A stretch of 64,000 nt of DNA, taken from positions 124,001 through 188,000 of the forward strand of contig NZ_QUNI01000003.1 in the NCBI RefSeq assembly GCF_003385115.1. Direction: 5' to 3'. A program made the translations under genes and the position numbers. Numbering within the stretch: position 1 is the first letter of the stretch; each line of letters starts with the position of its first letter. This DNA comes from Flavobacterium aquicola. Lineage in GTDB: Bacteria; Bacteroidota; Bacteroidia; Flavobacteriales; Flavobacteriaceae. The notes below the pieces were generated by a model, which saw only the letters and a list, made by a program, of their open reading frames with translations, had not been told where the DNA came from and ran no database searches. This document shows, piece after piece, positions 52,884-62,943 of the stretch.

Positions 52884-55800
52884 ATGTCATCAAACAAAAA
52901 ATACTGGAAAAGTGTTGAAGAGCTAGACGGAAATAGTTCTATTGTTGAGGCGCTTAGAAATAACGAATTTGTTGAAGAGATTCCTACTGATGAGTTTTTA
53001 GGAAATGAAGCGGCTTTGTCTTCTTCTTCAACTACACGTCGTGACTTTTTAAAGTACGTTGGTTTTAGTACAGCTGCAGCTTCTCTTGCTGCTTGCGAGG
53101 GTCCTGTGCATTTATCAATTCCTTATGTTTTGCAGCCGGAACAAATCGTTCCTGGAGTAGCTGATTATTATGCAACTTCAGTTTTTGATGGTTTTGATTT
53201 TGCAAATCTATTGGTAAAAACTCGTGAAGGACGTCCAATTAAAATAGACAATAACACTATTGCGGGTGCTAAATTTTCTGCAAATGCTAGAATTCATGCT
53301 TCTATATTGTCTTTGTATGATAATATGCGTTTGAAAGAGCCTAAACTTGATGCTAAAAAAGCTTCTTGGTCTGCAGTAGATTCAAAAATTAAATCTAGTA
53401 TTGTTGATGCTAAAGCAAAAGGAGGACAAGTTGTATTTTTAACAAATACATTGGCAAGTCCATCTACTGAAAAGTTAATTGCTGACTTTATTGGTAAAAA
53501 TCCAAATGCTAAACATGTTGTATATGATGCTGTTTCTTCTTCTGAAGCTTTAGATGCTTTTGAAACTGTATACGGAGAAAGAGCTTTAGTTGATTATGAT
53601 TTTTCAAAAGCTTCATTAATCCTTTCTGTTGGAGCTGACTTCCTTGGGGATTGGCAAGGTGGCGGATATGATGCTGGTTATGCTAAAGGTAGAATTCCAT
53701 CGGGTTCTGCTGGAAAGAAAACAATATCAAAACACATACAATTAGAGTCTAATATGACTTTATCTGGTGCTGCTGCTGATAAGCGTATTGCAATGTCAAC
53801 AGCTAATCAAAAACAGGCATTAGTTCAAATATATAATGTGGTAACTGGTGGATCAGTTGCTAGTTCATTGGATGCTGCTTTCAAAGCAGATGTGACTAAA
53901 GCAGCTCAACAGCTTAAAGCTGCTGGATCTAAAGGGGTTTTAGTATCAGGTATTCAGGATAAAAATGCCCAATTATTAGTATTGGCAATTAATCAGGTTT
54001 TGGCAAGTGAATCTTTTAGCACTTCTGGAACGAGACAAATACGTAAAGGATCAAACGAGAAAGTTGCTCAATTATTAAAAGATATGAATGCAGGAAGTGT
54101 TCATACATTAATTATGAGCGGAGTTAATCCAGTATATACTTTGGCAGATAGTAAATCATTTGTTGAGGGATTGAAAAAAGTAAAAACTTCAGTTGCATTA
54201 TCATTAAAAGAAGATGAAACTGCTTCTTTGTCTACAATCGCAGCTCCAGTTCCTCATTACTTGGAAGCTTGGGGGGATTTAGCTTTGACAAAAGGTACTT
54301 ATAGTTTGACTCAGCCAACTATTCGTCCATTATTCGATACAAAACAATTTCAAGATATCTTATTATCAATAAACGGTATTTCTGGTACATATTACGATTA
54401 TTTGAAAGCTTTTTCAGCTTCAATAACTGTAGGTACTTCTTGGAATAAAGTTTTACATGATGGTGTGTATGTTGGTGTAGTTCCTGCTGCTGCAGGTGGT
54501 ACTGCTGATTATACTGGTGCAGCAAATGCATTGGCACAATCTAAATCTGCTGGTTTAGAATTAGTATTGTATACTAAAACTGGAATGGGAGATGGGCAGC
54601 AAGCCAATAACCCTTGGTTGCAAGAATTTCCTGATCCATTAACAAGAGTATCTTGGGACAACTATGTTACTGTTTCTAATGCTGATGCCAAAAAATGGGG
54701 ATTGACAAATGAAATCGTTGCTAATGGAGGATTAAACGGTAGTTATGCTACTTTGACTGCTAATGGCGTAAAACTTGAAAATGTTCCTGTAATTGTACAG
54801 CCAGGTCAAGCTGTTGGTACTATTGGTATGGCTTTAGGTTATGGTCGTAAGGCAGCTTTAAAAGAAGAAATGCAGGTAGGTATTAATGCCTATGCTTTAT
54901 ATGCTGGTTTCAATAATGTACAAACTGCTACAATTGTAAAAGCTGGAGGAGAACACGAATTTGCTTGTGTTCAAGGTCAGAAAACATTAATGGGTAGAGG
55001 AGATATCATTAAAGAAACTACTCTTAAAATTTTTAATGAGGAAGATGCTGAGATTTGGAACGAAAAACCTATGGTGTCTTTAGATCATAAAGAAGTTCCA
55101 ACTACTTCAGTAGATTTATGGGGTTCATTTGACCGTTCTACTGGACATCATTTTAATCTCTCTATTGACTTAAATGCTTGTACTGGTTGTGGTGCTTGTG
55201 TAATTGCATGTCATGCTGAAAACAATGTACCTGTAGTTGGTAAAGATGAAGTAAGAAGAAGCAGGGATATGCACTGGTTGCGTATTGATAGATACTATTC
55301 TTCTGAAAGCACTTTTGAAGGTGATAACGAAAGAAAAGAAAATATAGCTGGTTTATCTAGTTCATTGTCTACTTTTAATGAAATGGAAAAAGCAGGAGAT
55401 AATCCACAGGTTTCTTTCCAGCCAGTAATGTGTCAGCACTGTAATCACGCTCCTTGTGAAACAGTTTGTCCTGTTGCTGCAACTTCACACGGCCGCCAAG
55501 GTCAAAATCAAATGGCTTATAACAGATGTGTTGGTACTCGTTACTGTGCTAACAACTGTCCTTATAAAGTACGTCGTTTCAACTGGTTCTTATACAACAA
55601 AAACAGTGAATTTGATTATCATATGAATGATGATTTAGGACGTATGGTTTTAAATCCTGATGTTAATGTTCGCTCTCGTGGAGTAATGGAAAAATGTTCT
55701 ATGTGTATTCAAATGACACAAGCAACAATTTTGAAAGCTAAAAACGAGGGAAGATCAGTAAAAGATGGTGAATTCCAAACTGCTTGTTCAAATGCTTGTT

Positions 55801-55946
55801 CTTCTGGAGCAATGATATTTGGAGATGTTAATGATAAAGAAGCTGCGGTTGCTAAATTGGCAGAAGACGAAAGAAGTTATCATTTATTAGAGCATGTTGG
55901 TACTAAACCAAATGTTGTATACCACGTTAAAGTTAGAAATACCTAG
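52884..55946 (+). CDS. actB: Alternative Complex III subunit ActB (molybdopterin-oxidoreductase-like plus 4Fe-4S)
   Basis: The 1020-residue periplasmic subunit joins a molybdopterin-oxidoreductase-like part to a ferredoxin-like part. A twin-arginine region TTRRDFLKYVGFSTAAASLA at about residues 50-70 explains export. The long central part (about 75-745) resembles molybdopterin enzymes but is thought to lack the cofactor in this family. The C-terminal part has 4Fe-4S motifs: CTGCGACVIACH, CQHCNHAPCETVCP, CVGTRYCANNCPYKVR and CSMCIQM. Start ATG 52884 (MSSNKKYW) is chosen over a TTG at 52827. It is followed by ActC after 36 bp. Confidence 0.95.
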   Translation: MSSNKKYWKSVEELDGNSSIVEALRNNEFVEEIPTDEFLGNEAALSSSSTTRRDFLKYVGFSTAAASLAACEGPVHLSIPYVLQPEQIVPGVADYYATSVFDGFDFANLLVKTREGRPIKIDNNTIAGAKFSANARIHASILSLYDNMRLKEPKLDAKKASWSAVDSKIKSSIVDAKAKGGQVVFLTNTLASPSTEKLIADFIGKNPNAKHVVYDAVSSSEALDAFETVYGERALVDYDFSKASLILSVGADFLGDWQGGGYDAGYAKGRIPSGSAGKKTISKHIQLESNMTLSGAAADKRIAMSTANQKQALVQIYNVVTGGSVASSLDAAFKADVTKAAQQLKAAGSKGVLVSGIQDKNAQLLVLAINQVLASESFSTSGTRQIRKGSNEKVAQLLKDMNAGSVHTLIMSGVNPVYTLADSKSFVEGLKKVKTSVALSLKEDETASLSTIAAPVPHYLEAWGDLALTKGTYSLTQPTIRPLFDTKQFQDILLSINGISGTYYDYLKAFSASITVGTSWNKVLHDGVYVGVVPAAAGGTADYTGAANALAQSKSAGLELVLYTKTGMGDGQQANNPWLQEFPDPLTRVSWDNYVTVSNADAKKWGLTNEIVANGGLNGSYATLTANGVKLENVPVIVQPGQAVGTIGMALGYGRKAALKEEMQVGINAYALYAGFNNVQTATIVKAGGEHEFACVQGQKTLMGRGDIIKETTLKIFNEEDAEIWNEKPMVSLDHKEVPTTSVDLWGSFDRSTGHHFNLSIDLNACTGCGACVIACHAENNVPVVGKDEVRRSRDMHWLRIDRYYSSESTFEGDNERKENIAGLSSSLSTFNEMEKAGDNPQVSFQPVMCQHCNHAPCETVCPVAATSHGRQGQNQMAYNRCVGTRYCANNCPYKVRRFNWFLYNKNSEFDYHMNDDLGRMVLNPDVNVRSRGVMEKCSMCIQMTQATILKAKNEGRSVKDGEFQTACSNACSSGAMIFGDVNDKEAAVAKLAEDERSYHLLEHVGTKPNVVYHVKVRNT

Positions 55947-55982
55947 TACAAAAATTATTAATTAAGAATCAAATAAAGGATT

Positions 55983-57386
55983 ATGTCGTCTCACTACGAA
56001 GCAGCCATTAGAAAACCCTTAGTTATAGGTGATAAATCATATCACGATATAACTGTTGATGTAGCAGCACCTATCGAAGGTAAAGCAAACAAACAATGGT
56101 GGATTGTATTTTCAATCGCATTAATAGCCTTCCTTTGGGGATTGGGCTGCATTATATACACAGTGTCTACAGGTATTGGTACTTGGGGATTAAATAAAAC
56201 AGTTGGTTGGGCTTGGGATATTACTAACTTCGTTTGGTGGGTTGGTATTGGTCACGCAGGAACACTTATTTCTGCAGTACTTTTATTATTCCGTCAACGT
56301 TGGAGAATGGCGATTAACCGTTCTGCAGAAGCGATGACAATCTTCTCTGTAATTCAAGCAGGTTTGTTTCCAATTATTCACATGGGGCGTCCTTGGTTAG
56401 CATATTGGGTATTACCAATTCCGAACCAGTTTGGATCTCTTTGGGTGAATTTTAACTCACCATTGCTTTGGGACGTATTTGCAATCTCTACTTATTTATC
56501 TGTTTCGTTAGTTTTCTGGTGGACTGGATTATTGCCTGACTTTGCAATGTTGCGTGATAGAGCAATTACACCTTTCAATAAGAGAGTTTATTCTATCCTA
56601 AGTTTTGGATGGAGTGGTAGAGCTAAAGACTGGCAGCGTTTTGAAGAAGTTTCATTGGTTCTTGCTGGTTTAGCAACTCCTCTTGTACTTTCTGTGCATA
56701 CTATTGTATCTATGGACTTTGCTACTTCGGTAATTCCTGGATGGCATACTACAATTTTCCCTCCTTACTTCGTTGCAGGAGCGGTATTCTCTGGATTTGC
56801 GATGGTAAATACTTTGCTTATTATTATGAGAAAAGTTATTAATCTTGAAGCTTATATCACTATTCAGCATATCGAATTGATGAACATTGTAATCATGATT
56901 ACAGGTTCTATCGTTGGGGTTGCTTACATTACGGAGTTATTCATCGCATGGTATTCTGGAGTAGAGTATGAGCAATACGCTTTCTTGAATAGAGCAACTG
57001 GACCATATGCTTGGGCTTATTGGGCAATGATGACTTGTAACGTGTTTTCTCCGCAATTCATGTGGTTCAAAAAATTAAGAACAAGTATTATGTTTTCTTT
57101 TATTATTTCGATAGTAGTAAATATTGGAATGTGGTTTGAAAGATTTGTAATTATCGTAACTTCATTGCATAGAGATTATTTACCATCTTCATGGACTATG
57201 TTCTCTCCAACTTTTGTTGACATCGGAATTTTTATCGGAACAATAGGTTTCTTCTTTGTGTTATTCTTATTGTATGCAAGAACATTCCCTGTTATTGCAC
57301 AAGCAGAGGTTAAAACAATATTGAAAGCTACAGGAGAAAATTATATTAAAGAAAGAGAAGCTAATAAACATTCACATCATGAGTAA
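55983..57386 (+). CDS. actC: Alternative Complex III subunit ActC (NrfD-like)
   Basis: The 467-residue integral membrane protein has about ten helices of the NrfD/PsrC family and forms a quinol-binding membrane subunit. Visible are WWIVFSIALIAFLWGLG, WWVGIGHAGTLISAVLLL, IIHMGRPWLAYWVLPIP, WGSLWVNFNSPLLWD-like and AGLATPLVLSVHTIVSMDF segments. His and Asp residues in the first helices fit the proposed quinol site. The 3' end overlaps actD by 8 bp, so the two are translationally coupled. Confidence 0.95.
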   Translation: MSSHYEAAIRKPLVIGDKSYHDITVDVAAPIEGKANKQWWIVFSIALIAFLWGLGCIIYTVSTGIGTWGLNKTVGWAWDITNFVWWVGIGHAGTLISAVLLLFRQRWRMAINRSAEAMTIFSVIQAGLFPIIHMGRPWLAYWVLPIPNQFGSLWVNFNSPLLWDVFAISTYLSVSLVFWWTGLLPDFAMLRDRAITPFNKRVYSILSFGWSGRAKDWQRFEEVSLVLAGLATPLVLSVHTIVSMDFATSVIPGWHTTIFPPYFVAGAVFSGFAMVNTLLIIMRKVINLEAYITIQHIELMNIVIMITGSIVGVAYITELFIAWYSGVEYEQYAFLNRATGPYAWAYWAMMTCNVFSPQFMWFKKLRTSIMFSFIISIVVNIGMWFERFVIIVTSLHRDYLPSSWTMFSPTFVDIGIFIGTIGFFFVLFLLYARTFPVIAQAEVKTILKATGENYIKEREANKHSHHE

Positions 57387-57903
57387 TAAAGTTATATACG
57401 CCATTTATAATGACGATGATATTTTGATGGATGCTGTAAAAAAGACACGCGCAGCTCATCATCATATTGAAGAAGTATTCACGCCATTTCCAGTTCACGG
57501 GTTGGATAAGGCAATGGGACTTGCACCTACACGTTTAGCTATATGTGCTTTTATTTACGGGTTGTGTGGTTTGTCTTTTGGAACTTGGATGATGAATTAT
57601 ATAATGATACAGGATTGGCCTCAAGATATTGGTGGAAAACCTAGTTTTAGTTATATTGATAATATGCCGGCTTTTGTGCCTATTATGTTTGAAGAGACTG
57701 TATTTTTTGCAGCTCACTTAATGGTTATCACTTTTTATATGAGAAGTAGATTATGGCCGTTTAAAGAAGCTGAAAACCCAGATGTAAGAACTACTGATGA
57801 TCATTTTTTAATGGAAGTTGCCGTTAATAATAATGAAGAGGAATTAGTTTCTTTTTTCGAAGGAACAGGTGCAGTAGAAGTTAAAGTAATTGAAAAGCAT
57901 TAA
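57379..57903 (+). CDS. actD: Alternative Complex III subunit ActD (DUF3341)
   Basis: The 174-residue membrane protein has the DUF3341 core: VIYAIYNDDDILMDAVKKTR, EVFTPFPVHGLDKAMGL, two helices (RLAICAFIYGLCGLSFGTW and VPIMFEETVFFAAHLMVIT) and a C-terminal cytoplasmic/periplasmic tail with DDHFLMEVAV. It is a structural subunit of the complex next to ActC. It overlaps actC by 8 bp and is 8 bp before actE. Confidence 0.94.
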   Translation: MSNKVIYAIYNDDDILMDAVKKTRAAHHHIEEVFTPFPVHGLDKAMGLAPTRLAICAFIYGLCGLSFGTWMMNYIMIQDWPQDIGGKPSFSYIDNMPAFVPIMFEETVFFAAHLMVITFYMRSRLWPFKEAENPDVRTTDDHFLMEVAVNNNEEELVSFFEGTGAVEVKVIEKH

Positions 57904-57911
57904 TTGTAGAT

Positions 57912-58460
57912 ATGAAAAGTTTATATAAAATAACATTTGTATTTGGTTTAATGGTAATGGTTTCGTCATGTCGTCATAGTGACAGTCCAAATTATCAATA
58001 TATGCCTAATATGTACGAGGCAGTAAGTGCTGAAACTTATAGTACGGCTCCAGTTGATGTGTTTAAAAATGGTAAAGAAGGGCAGCTTCCTGCTGCAGGT
58101 TCTATCAATAGAGGTTTTGAGCCTTTTGAATATGAAAATACTCCAGAAGGATATGCTTTAGCTAAAGCCAATTTAAAATCTCCTTTAGATTCATTAGATA
58201 GAAACTCTGATAAAGGAAAAGAGCTTTTTGAAATTTATTGTATTAGCTGTCATGGTGCTGCTGGTGATGGTAAAGGGAAATTAGTTGAAAGAGAAAAATT
58301 TCTTGGTGTTCCTAATTATAAAGATAGAGAGCTTACTGAAGGAAGTATTTTTTATGTAGAAACTTATGGCTTGAATGCTATGGGTTCACATGCTAATCAA
58401 ATGAGTGCTCACGAACGCTGGTTAGTAGCTGACTATGTTCTTAAACTAAAAGCACAATAA
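57912..58460 (+). CDS. actE: Alternative Complex III subunit ActE, mono-heme cytochrome c lipoprotein
   Basis: The 182-residue protein has a lipoprotein signal peptide with lipobox MVSSCRHSD (Cys near residue 20) and a cytochrome c domain at about 95-182. The heme motif is CISCHGAAGDGKG and a distal Met candidate lies in GLNAMGSHANQM. The N-terminal region (PNYQYMPNMYEAVSAETYS) is typical of ActE. It accepts electrons from ActA for the oxidase. It is followed by actF after 30 bp. Confidence 0.94.
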   Translation: MKSLYKITFVFGLMVMVSSCRHSDSPNYQYMPNMYEAVSAETYSTAPVDVFKNGKEGQLPAAGSINRGFEPFEYENTPEGYALAKANLKSPLDSLDRNSDKGKELFEIYCISCHGAAGDGKGKLVEREKFLGVPNYKDRELTEGSIFYVETYGLNAMGSHANQMSAHERWLVADYVLKLKAQ

Positions 58461-58490
58461 TAATTGTTGAACAAACTGATCGTAATAGAT

Positions 58491-59855
58491 ATGTATACAT
58501 TTTCAAGTAAATTAAAAACTTTTTCTTTCGTCTTAATGGCCGTTGGTCTTTTAGGAATTGGATATGGTTTTTTGAGTGCACCTAAAAATATTCAAGAAGT
58601 TGAAGCTCTTCTTGCAGCTGATTCACATGGAGGGCATCATGAAGCAGTTTCTTCTGCTCATGGTTCTGAAGCTGCTCATGAAGCAGAAGCACCAGAACAC
58701 GCAAAAGCTGAGGCAGGAAAGCATGAGGTTAAAGCTGATACTGAGCATCAAGAGCATTTAGAGCATGTACTTCATCAATTAAGTAACAAACCTTGGGCAG
58801 CATTATATGTAGCTTGTATTTTCTTTATGCTGCTTTCTTTGGGAACTTTGGCTTTTTATGCTATTCAACAAGTTGCACAAGCTGGATGGTCTCCAGTTTT
58901 GTTTAGAGTAATGCAGGGGATTACTGCTTACTTGCCAGTAGGTTCTGTTATATTCTTTATAATACTTGTACTTTGCGGTCTTCACTTTAATCATTTGTTT
59001 ATTTGGTTAGATCCTGAAGTTGTAAAACATGACGAATTAATCCAAACTAAATCTGGTTTCTTGAATTTTCCTTTTTGGATAGTTAGAGCAGCAATATTTT
59101 TAGCTGGCTGGAATGCATATCGTTATTTCTCAAGAAAAAATTGTTTAGCTCAAGATGAGTCTAATGATAATAGTTTCTATAAAAAGAATTTTAATTATTC
59201 CGCTGGATTTTTGGTTTTCTTCATCGTTACTGAGTCTATTATGTCTTGGGATTGGATTATGTCAATTGATCCGCATTGGTTTAGTACATTGTTTGGATGG
59301 TATGTATTCGCAAGTTTCTTTGTAAGCGGTATTACTATGATTTGTATGGTTACTCTTTACTTGAAATCTAGAGGATATTTAGAGCATGTAAATACTAGTC
59401 ATGTTCATGATTTAGCTAAATTTATGTTTGGTATTAGTGTGTTTTGGACTTACTTATGGTTTTCTCAATTTATGTTGATTTGGTATGCTAATATCCCTGA
59501 GGAGATTACTTACTTCATTACAAGAATTCAAGAGTATAACTTGCCTTTCTTTGGTGCTGTTGTTATGAATTTCTTATTCCCTGTTTTAATTTTGATCAAT
59601 ACAGATTTCAAACGTATCACTTGGGTTTTGGTTATGGCAGGTATTGTAATTTTATTAGGTCATTATATTGACTTCTTTAATATGATTATGCCTGGTACTG
59701 TAGGAAGTAGTTGGTTTATTGGTATTCCAGAAATTGCATCCGTTTTATTCTTCCTTGGATTATTTATTTTTGTTGTATTTTCAGCATTAACTAAAGCTCC
59801 TTTGTTGGCAAAAAGAAATCCATTCATTGACGAGAGTAAACATTTTCATTATTAA
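58491..59855 (+). CDS. actF: Alternative Complex III subunit ActF (NrfD-like membrane subunit)
   Basis: The 454-residue integral membrane protein has about ten helices, paired with ActC as second quinol-region subunit. Start ATG 58491 (MYTFSSKLKTF) precedes a first helix (FSFVLMAVGLLGIGYGFL). An unusual loop of about 60 residues follows, rich in His, Glu and Ala (HGGHHEAVSSAHGSEAAH, EHQEHLEHVLHQL). Further helices include WAALYVACIFFMLLSLG, PVGSVIFFIILVLCG and WDWIMSIDPHWFSTLFGWY. The His-rich loop should face the periplasm and is longer than the family core requires. Confidence 0.93.
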   Translation: MYTFSSKLKTFSFVLMAVGLLGIGYGFLSAPKNIQEVEALLAADSHGGHHEAVSSAHGSEAAHEAEAPEHAKAEAGKHEVKADTEHQEHLEHVLHQLSNKPWAALYVACIFFMLLSLGTLAFYAIQQVAQAGWSPVLFRVMQGITAYLPVGSVIFFIILVLCGLHFNHLFIWLDPEVVKHDELIQTKSGFLNFPFWIVRAAIFLAGWNAYRYFSRKNCLAQDESNDNSFYKKNFNYSAGFLVFFIVTESIMSWDWIMSIDPHWFSTLFGWYVFASFFVSGITMICMVTLYLKSRGYLEHVNTSHVHDLAKFMFGISVFWTYLWFSQFMLIWYANIPEEITYFITRIQEYNLPFFGAVVMNFLFPVLILINTDFKRITWVLVMAGIVILLGHYIDFFNMIMPGTVGSSWFIGIPEIASVLFFLGLFIFVVFSALTKAPLLAKRNPFIDESKHFHY

Positions 59856-59873
59856 TATTTAAAGGATAAACAG

Positions 59874-61031
59874 ATGACAAGTTTGTTGGTAGTTATAGTT
59901 TTAGTTTTATTAGCTGTTGCAATATGGCAATTGACGAAGATATTCGATTTGACGCAAGTTTCTTTGGATTCGGACGATTCACAGGTTGCAAATGATGATG
60001 ATAATAATGTACAAGGGTATTTGATGTTTGGATTTTTAGCATTCATTTATATCTTTACAATATACGGAGTTTATACATGGGGGCACTTAGTGCTCCATAC
60101 TCCAGCTTCTGATCATGGAGCTACAATTGATCGTCTAATGAATATTACCTGGGTGTTAATTTTTACAGTTCAGGCAATTACACAAGTTTTATTGCATTAC
60201 TTCGCTTTCAAATACAGAGGTAATAAAGATAAAAGAGCCTTATATTTTGCTGATAACAACAAGTTAGAAGCAATTTGGAGTGTTATTCCTGCAGTAGTAT
60301 TGGCTGGATTGATTCTTTATGGATTATATGCTTGGACAAATATTATGTTTATTGATGAGGATGATGACACTGTAGTGATTGAATTATATGCTCAGCAATT
60401 TAAATGGACTGCAAGATATGCCGGTGCTGATAATGTTTTAGGTAAAGCAAATGTTAGATTAATTGAAGGAGTTAATACTTTAGGTGTTGATTTGTCAGAT
60501 CCTTATGCTCAGGATGATATTGTAGTTTCTGAATTACATATTCCTAAAGGTAAAAAGATACATTTCAAGATGAGATCACAAGATGTGTTGCACTCAGCTT
60601 ACTTCCCTTATTTCAGAGCGCAGATGAACTGTGTTCCGGGTATGGTTACCGAGTTTGCTTTTACACCAATTTATACAACGGCAGAATATCAAGCATTACC
60701 TTATATGGTTGAGAAAGTTGCTAATATTAATGCAATCAGAGCTAAGAAAAGTTTAGAATTAGTTGCTAAAGGTGAGCCAGGTTTAGATCCTTACACTTTT
60801 GAATATTTGTTATTGTGTAACAAGATTTGTGGTTCTTCTCACTATAACATGCAAATGAAAGTTGTAGTTGATACACCTGAAGACTATAAAAAATGGTTAA
60901 GCGAAAAAACTAATTTAGTTGCTGAAGTAAAGGCTTCTAAAGCTGAGCCAGCTGCACCTGATGCTTCTTCAGCGAAAGATACAACTGTTGCAAAGGATAC
61001 TGCAGCTGTTGCGAAAATAGCAATGAAATAA
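59874..61031 (+). CDS. coxB: Cytochrome c oxidase subunit II
   Basis: Subunit II brings electrons from cytochrome c to the oxidase through CuA. The 385-residue protein begins with a helix (TSLLVVIVLVLLAVAIWQL), followed by two more (about 45-65 and 90-115 ranges). The periplasmic cupredoxin domain has HIPKGKKIHFKMRSQDVLHS, FRAQMNCVPGMVTEF and the CuA ligands LLCNKICGSSHYNMQMKV (two Cys, His, Met). The low-complexity Ala/Lys/Thr tail (last about 35 residues) has no known role. Located 19 bp after actF, within the operon. Confidence 0.95.
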   Translation: MTSLLVVIVLVLLAVAIWQLTKIFDLTQVSLDSDDSQVANDDDNNVQGYLMFGFLAFIYIFTIYGVYTWGHLVLHTPASDHGATIDRLMNITWVLIFTVQAITQVLLHYFAFKYRGNKDKRALYFADNNKLEAIWSVIPAVVLAGLILYGLYAWTNIMFIDEDDDTVVIELYAQQFKWTARYAGADNVLGKANVRLIEGVNTLGVDLSDPYAQDDIVVSELHIPKGKKIHFKMRSQDVLHSAYFPYFRAQMNCVPGMVTEFAFTPIYTTAEYQALPYMVEKVANINAIRAKKSLELVAKGEPGLDPYTFEYLLLCNKICGSSHYNMQMKVVVDTPEDYKKWLSEKTNLVAEVKASKAEPAAPDASSAKDTTVAKDTAAVAKIAMK

Positions 61032-61062
61032 TTATTATTAAGAAAATTTAAAGTATAAATAT

Positions 61063-62859
61063 ATGTCAGCAGAAGGTCACGATCACGGACACGATCACGA
61101 ACACGAACACCACCATAAAGACACTTTCATTACTAAATATATTTTTAGTATTGATCACAAAATGATTGCTAAGCAATATTTGTTAACTGGTATCATAATG
61201 GGTGTTATCGGTGTAAGTATGTCTTTGCTATTTAGAATGCAATTGGCTTGGCCAGAAGAGTCTTTCAAAATTTTTAATGTTTTGTTGGGTGATAAATTTG
61301 CGCCAAACGGTGTAATGGCTAATGATATTTATTTGGCCTTAGTTACAATCCACGGTACTATAATGGTATTCTTTGTATTAACAGCCGGTTTGAGTGGAAC
61401 CTTTAGTAATTTACTGATACCACTTCAAATTGGAGCCCGAGATATGGCTTCCGGTTTTATGAATATGATATCGTATTGGTTATTCTTTTTATCAAGTGTA
61501 ATCATGATTTGTTCTCTTTTTGTTGAAGCTGGACCAGCTTCTGCAGGTTGGACGATCTATCCTCCATTAAGTGCTTTGCCTCAAGCTATCCCTGGTTCAG
61601 GACTGGGTATGACTTTATGGTTGGTTTCTATGGCAATATTCATTGCTTCTTCTTTAATGGGATCTTTGAATTATGTTGTTACAGTTATTAACTTAAGAAC
61701 AAAAGGTATGTCAATGACAAGAATGCCACTTACTATCTGGGCTTTCTTTGTAACAGCTATTATTGGTATTGTTTCTTTCCCTGTTTTATTATCTGCAGCT
61801 TTATTATTGATTTTTGATAGAAGTTTTGGTACTTCATTCTTCTTATCTGATATTTATATTGCTGGTGAAGTTTTACATTACCAAGGTGGTTCTCCAGTAC
61901 TTTTCGAACACTTGTTCTGGTTCTTAGGTCACCCTGAGGTATATATCGTAATCTTGCCTGCTTTGGGTATTACTTCTGAAATTATTGCTACAAACTCTCG
62001 TAAACCTATCTTTGGTTATAGAGCGATGATTATGTCAATTATAGCTATTGCATTTTTGTCAACAATCGTTTGGGGTCACCATATGTTTATTTCTGGTATG
62101 AATCCGTTCTTGGGATCTGTATTTACCTTTACAACATTATTGATTGCGATTCCATCTGCTGTAAAAGCATTTAACTATATCACTACACTTTGGAAAGGTA
62201 ATCTTCAAATGAATCCAGCGATGTTGTTTTCTATTGGTTTAGTTTCTACTTTCATTACTGGAGGTTTAACTGGAATTATTCTTGGAGACAGTACTTTGGA
62301 TATTAACGTTCACGATACTTATTTTGTTGTTGCTCACTTTCACTTGGTAATGGGTATATCTGCACTATACGGTATGTTTGCGGGTGTTTATCACTGGTAT
62401 CCAAAAATGTTCGGAAGAATGCTGAACAAGAATTTAGGTTATGTTCACTTCTGGGTAACTGCGGTTTGTGCTTATGGAGTTTTCTTCCCAATGCACTTTA
62501 TTGGATTAGCTGGTTTGCCAAGACGTTATTATACAAATACAAACTTCCCACTTTTTGATGATTTGCAAAATGTAAACGTATTGATTACAACTTTTGCTTT
62601 GATCGGTGGAGCTTTCCAATTAGTATTCTTGTACAATTTCTTCGTTAGTATTTTCTACGGTAAGAAAGCAGTTCAAAATCCATGGAAATCTAATACTTTA
62701 GAATGGACTACTCCAGTAGAGCATATCCACGGTAACTGGCCAGGAGAAATTCCTCACGTACACCGTTGGCCTTATGATTACAGTAATCCTGGACATGAAG
62801 AGGATTTTGTACCTCAGACAGTTCCAATGAAAGAAGGAGAAGTAGTTTTACATCACTAA
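61063..62859 (+). CDS. coxA: Cytochrome c oxidase subunit I
   Basis: The heme-copper oxidase subunit I reduces O2 and pumps protons. The 598-residue, 12-helix protein has the heme a His in LVTIHGTIMVFF, the CuB/Tyr motif FLGHPEVYIVILP, the CuB histidines in VWGHHMF, and HFHLVMGIS with the heme a3 and heme a His. Before the first helix lies a 13-residue His-rich tract (HDHGHDHEHEHHH) at residues 6-18. Subunit III is not seen between this gene and ruvB, so it must lie elsewhere in the genome. A terminator follows at 62880. Confidence 0.96.
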   Translation: MSAEGHDHGHDHEHEHHHKDTFITKYIFSIDHKMIAKQYLLTGIIMGVIGVSMSLLFRMQLAWPEESFKIFNVLLGDKFAPNGVMANDIYLALVTIHGTIMVFFVLTAGLSGTFSNLLIPLQIGARDMASGFMNMISYWLFFLSSVIMICSLFVEAGPASAGWTIYPPLSALPQAIPGSGLGMTLWLVSMAIFIASSLMGSLNYVVTVINLRTKGMSMTRMPLTIWAFFVTAIIGIVSFPVLLSAALLLIFDRSFGTSFFLSDIYIAGEVLHYQGGSPVLFEHLFWFLGHPEVYIVILPALGITSEIIATNSRKPIFGYRAMIMSIIAIAFLSTIVWGHHMFISGMNPFLGSVFTFTTLLIAIPSAVKAFNYITTLWKGNLQMNPAMLFSIGLVSTFITGGLTGIILGDSTLDINVHDTYFVVAHFHLVMGISALYGMFAGVYHWYPKMFGRMLNKNLGYVHFWVTAVCAYGVFFPMHFIGLAGLPRRYYTNTNFPLFDDLQNVNVLITTFALIGGAFQLVFLYNFFVSIFYGKKAVQNPWKSNTLEWTTPVEHIHGNWPGEIPHVHRWPYDYSNPGHEEDFVPQTVPMKEGEVVLHH

Positions 62860-62879
62860 AATTTCAATAAAATTATATA

Positions 62880-62911
62880 AATGCCTTTCATTAAATGAGA
62901 GGCATTTTTTT
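62880..62911 (+). terminator. Terminator of the act-cox operon
   Basis: AATGCCTTTCAT (62880-62891) pairs with ATGAGAGGCATT (62895-62906), one wobble, then T's to 62911. Confidence 0.82.
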
Positions 62912-62943
62912 ATTACAATGATTACTTTTTTTATCTTTATCAA

